Shown here one piece after another: positions 63,275 to 64,000 of a stretch of 64,000 nt of DNA (positions within the stretch are counted from its first letter, which is position 1; each line of letters opens with the position of its first letter). The translations under genes and the position numbers were made by a program. Below the pieces are notes generated by a model that searched no databases, was not told the origin of the DNA, and was given only the letters and a program-made list of their open reading frames with translations. Source of the DNA: Paraphaeosphaeria minitans. Its lineage: Eukaryota; Ascomycota; Dothideomycetes; Pleosporales; Didymosphaeriaceae. The stretch lies in NCBI GenBank assembly GCA_015832175.1, contig WJXW01000007.1, positions 1,612,001 to 1,676,000 of the forward strand. The letters run 5' to 3'.

Positions 63275-64000
63275 ATGGCGGGATCGCTTCCACAATGCGT
63301 GGACACGGTCATCATAGGTGCGTGACGACGCCGTCGTACCCCCGCGCTGCGAGGGCGAGGGCGAGGGCGAGGGGCTGATTCATCCGCAGGAAACGGTCCG
63401 TCGGCCCTCATCCTCTCGTACCTACTCCACGGCCACATCCCCTACTATGTCGGCGGCCACCATGACGCCCTGCTGGACCAGAAGCTCCGGCGCCAGCTCA
63501 GCCTGCTCCACCTGACGCCCGACCTGCACGACCACTTCCTGTCCTCGATCCGCTACTCGACGGCCGCCCTGCCCGTCAACACGCTGCTCGACACGCTCCT
63601 GCGCCCGAACGCCGACACGGAGATCAATCCCACCTCCTGTATAGAATGGCGATATGAGCCGGAGCGCGCCGTCTCCCACGTAGCCATTGGCGACTCCCCG
63701 CAGCCCGGCGGCCAGTGGGTCGACAACCCCGTCAATGCGAGCGCAAACATTGGCACCCTGAGCTACGCAGAACAGCTGAGCCTGCCCGGATACTCGTATG
63801 CCGAGCACAGGGCAAAGAGCGGTGATGCCGTTCAGTGCGATTTCGTTAGGCCGTCGCGCGAGGAAGTCGCCGCCTACCTGAAGGCATACCCAGGAGCCGT
63901 GGGCATTGCGGATGCGATCTACACCCACACCAAGGTGGACGACGTATATCGGACGCCCCGGGGCTTCACCATTGGCTCCCTGCGCATCCGCTGCACCCAC
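63275..64000 (+). CDS. OSGIN-like FAD-dependent oxidoreductase, N-terminal part; runs off the right edge
   Basis: Exon 1 is 63275-63317, the intron is 63318-63389 (GTGCGT, CTGAT branch, CAG) and exon 2 starts at 63390 and continues past the window. Splicing restores the Rossmann FAD motif CVDTVIIGNGPSALILSYLL, followed by HGHIPYYVGGHHDALLDQKL. This is the opening pattern of the oxidative-stress-induced growth inhibitor (OSGIN) type flavin monooxygenase-like proteins found in animals and fungi. Downstream, VSHVAIGDSPQPGGQW, then LSLPGYSYAEH and SREEVAAYLKAYPGAVGIAD also fit. About 218 residues are visible. The reaction is not known; members bind FAD and NAD(P)H and some are N-hydroxylase-like. 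Confidence 0.78.

Overview
The window is nuclear DNA of a filamentous ascomycete, probably a dothideomycete-like member of Pezizomycotina. Most genes carry one to three short introns of about 47-80 nt, with GTRNGT-like donors, CTRAC/CTGAC-like branch sites and AG acceptors. The proteins are typical of moulds: a GH55 glucanase, DHA1 and sugar-porter MFS transporters, Lhs1 ending in HDEL, Arg2, Pus7, an Ssh4-type Rsp5 adaptor and an App1 phosphatase. Intergenic DNA is rich in TAGGTACCTA-type motifs and minisatellites. No tRNA, rRNA, CRISPR array or intact transposon was seen. Most exon models were built by hand; joins were accepted only when phase and donor/acceptor sites agreed.

Layout, left to right. 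1-4.3 kb: 5' part of ARG2 (-), a 3-hydroxyisobutyrate dehydrogenase-family gene (+) and a DHA1-type transporter (-). 6-12 kb: SSH4-like SPRY adaptor (-), a simple-sequence array and a sugar porter (-). 14-18 kb: a small secreted NTF2-like protein (+) and a MOSC/reductase/ferredoxin fusion (-). 18.7-27.2 kb: LHS1 (-), a frame-broken sideroflexin FSF1 (-) and a large fungal-specific protein (-). 28.7-38.1 kb: an eight-exon PLP aminotransferase (+), an intronless secreted GH55 glucanase (+) and PUS7 (+). 38-45.4 kb is an accessory stretch with a HET-protein-like relic, a frame-broken GNAT acetyltransferase and three small orphan genes among minisatellites. 45.6-53.8 kb: a WRAP73-like WD40 protein (-), a Gln/Pro-rich protein (-) and a cytochrome b561 protein (-). 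55-64 kb: a small orphan (+), an aldo-keto reductase (+), APP1 (-), an LSB5-like VHS/GAT protein (+) and the start of an OSGIN-like flavoprotein (+).

The genes are mostly unrelated housekeeping functions and do not form a biosynthetic cluster. Three touch membrane-protein and endosome traffic (SSH4, LSB5, APP1), but they lie far apart and imply no operon-like unit. The most noteworthy observations are a 34-bp tandem duplication that breaks FSF1, a frame break at a G8 run in the GNAT gene, two introns that appear to use a GC donor with the same hexamer (GCACGT), and a relic carrying the C-terminal signature of heterokaryon-incompatibility proteins. I found no convincing novel multi-gene system.
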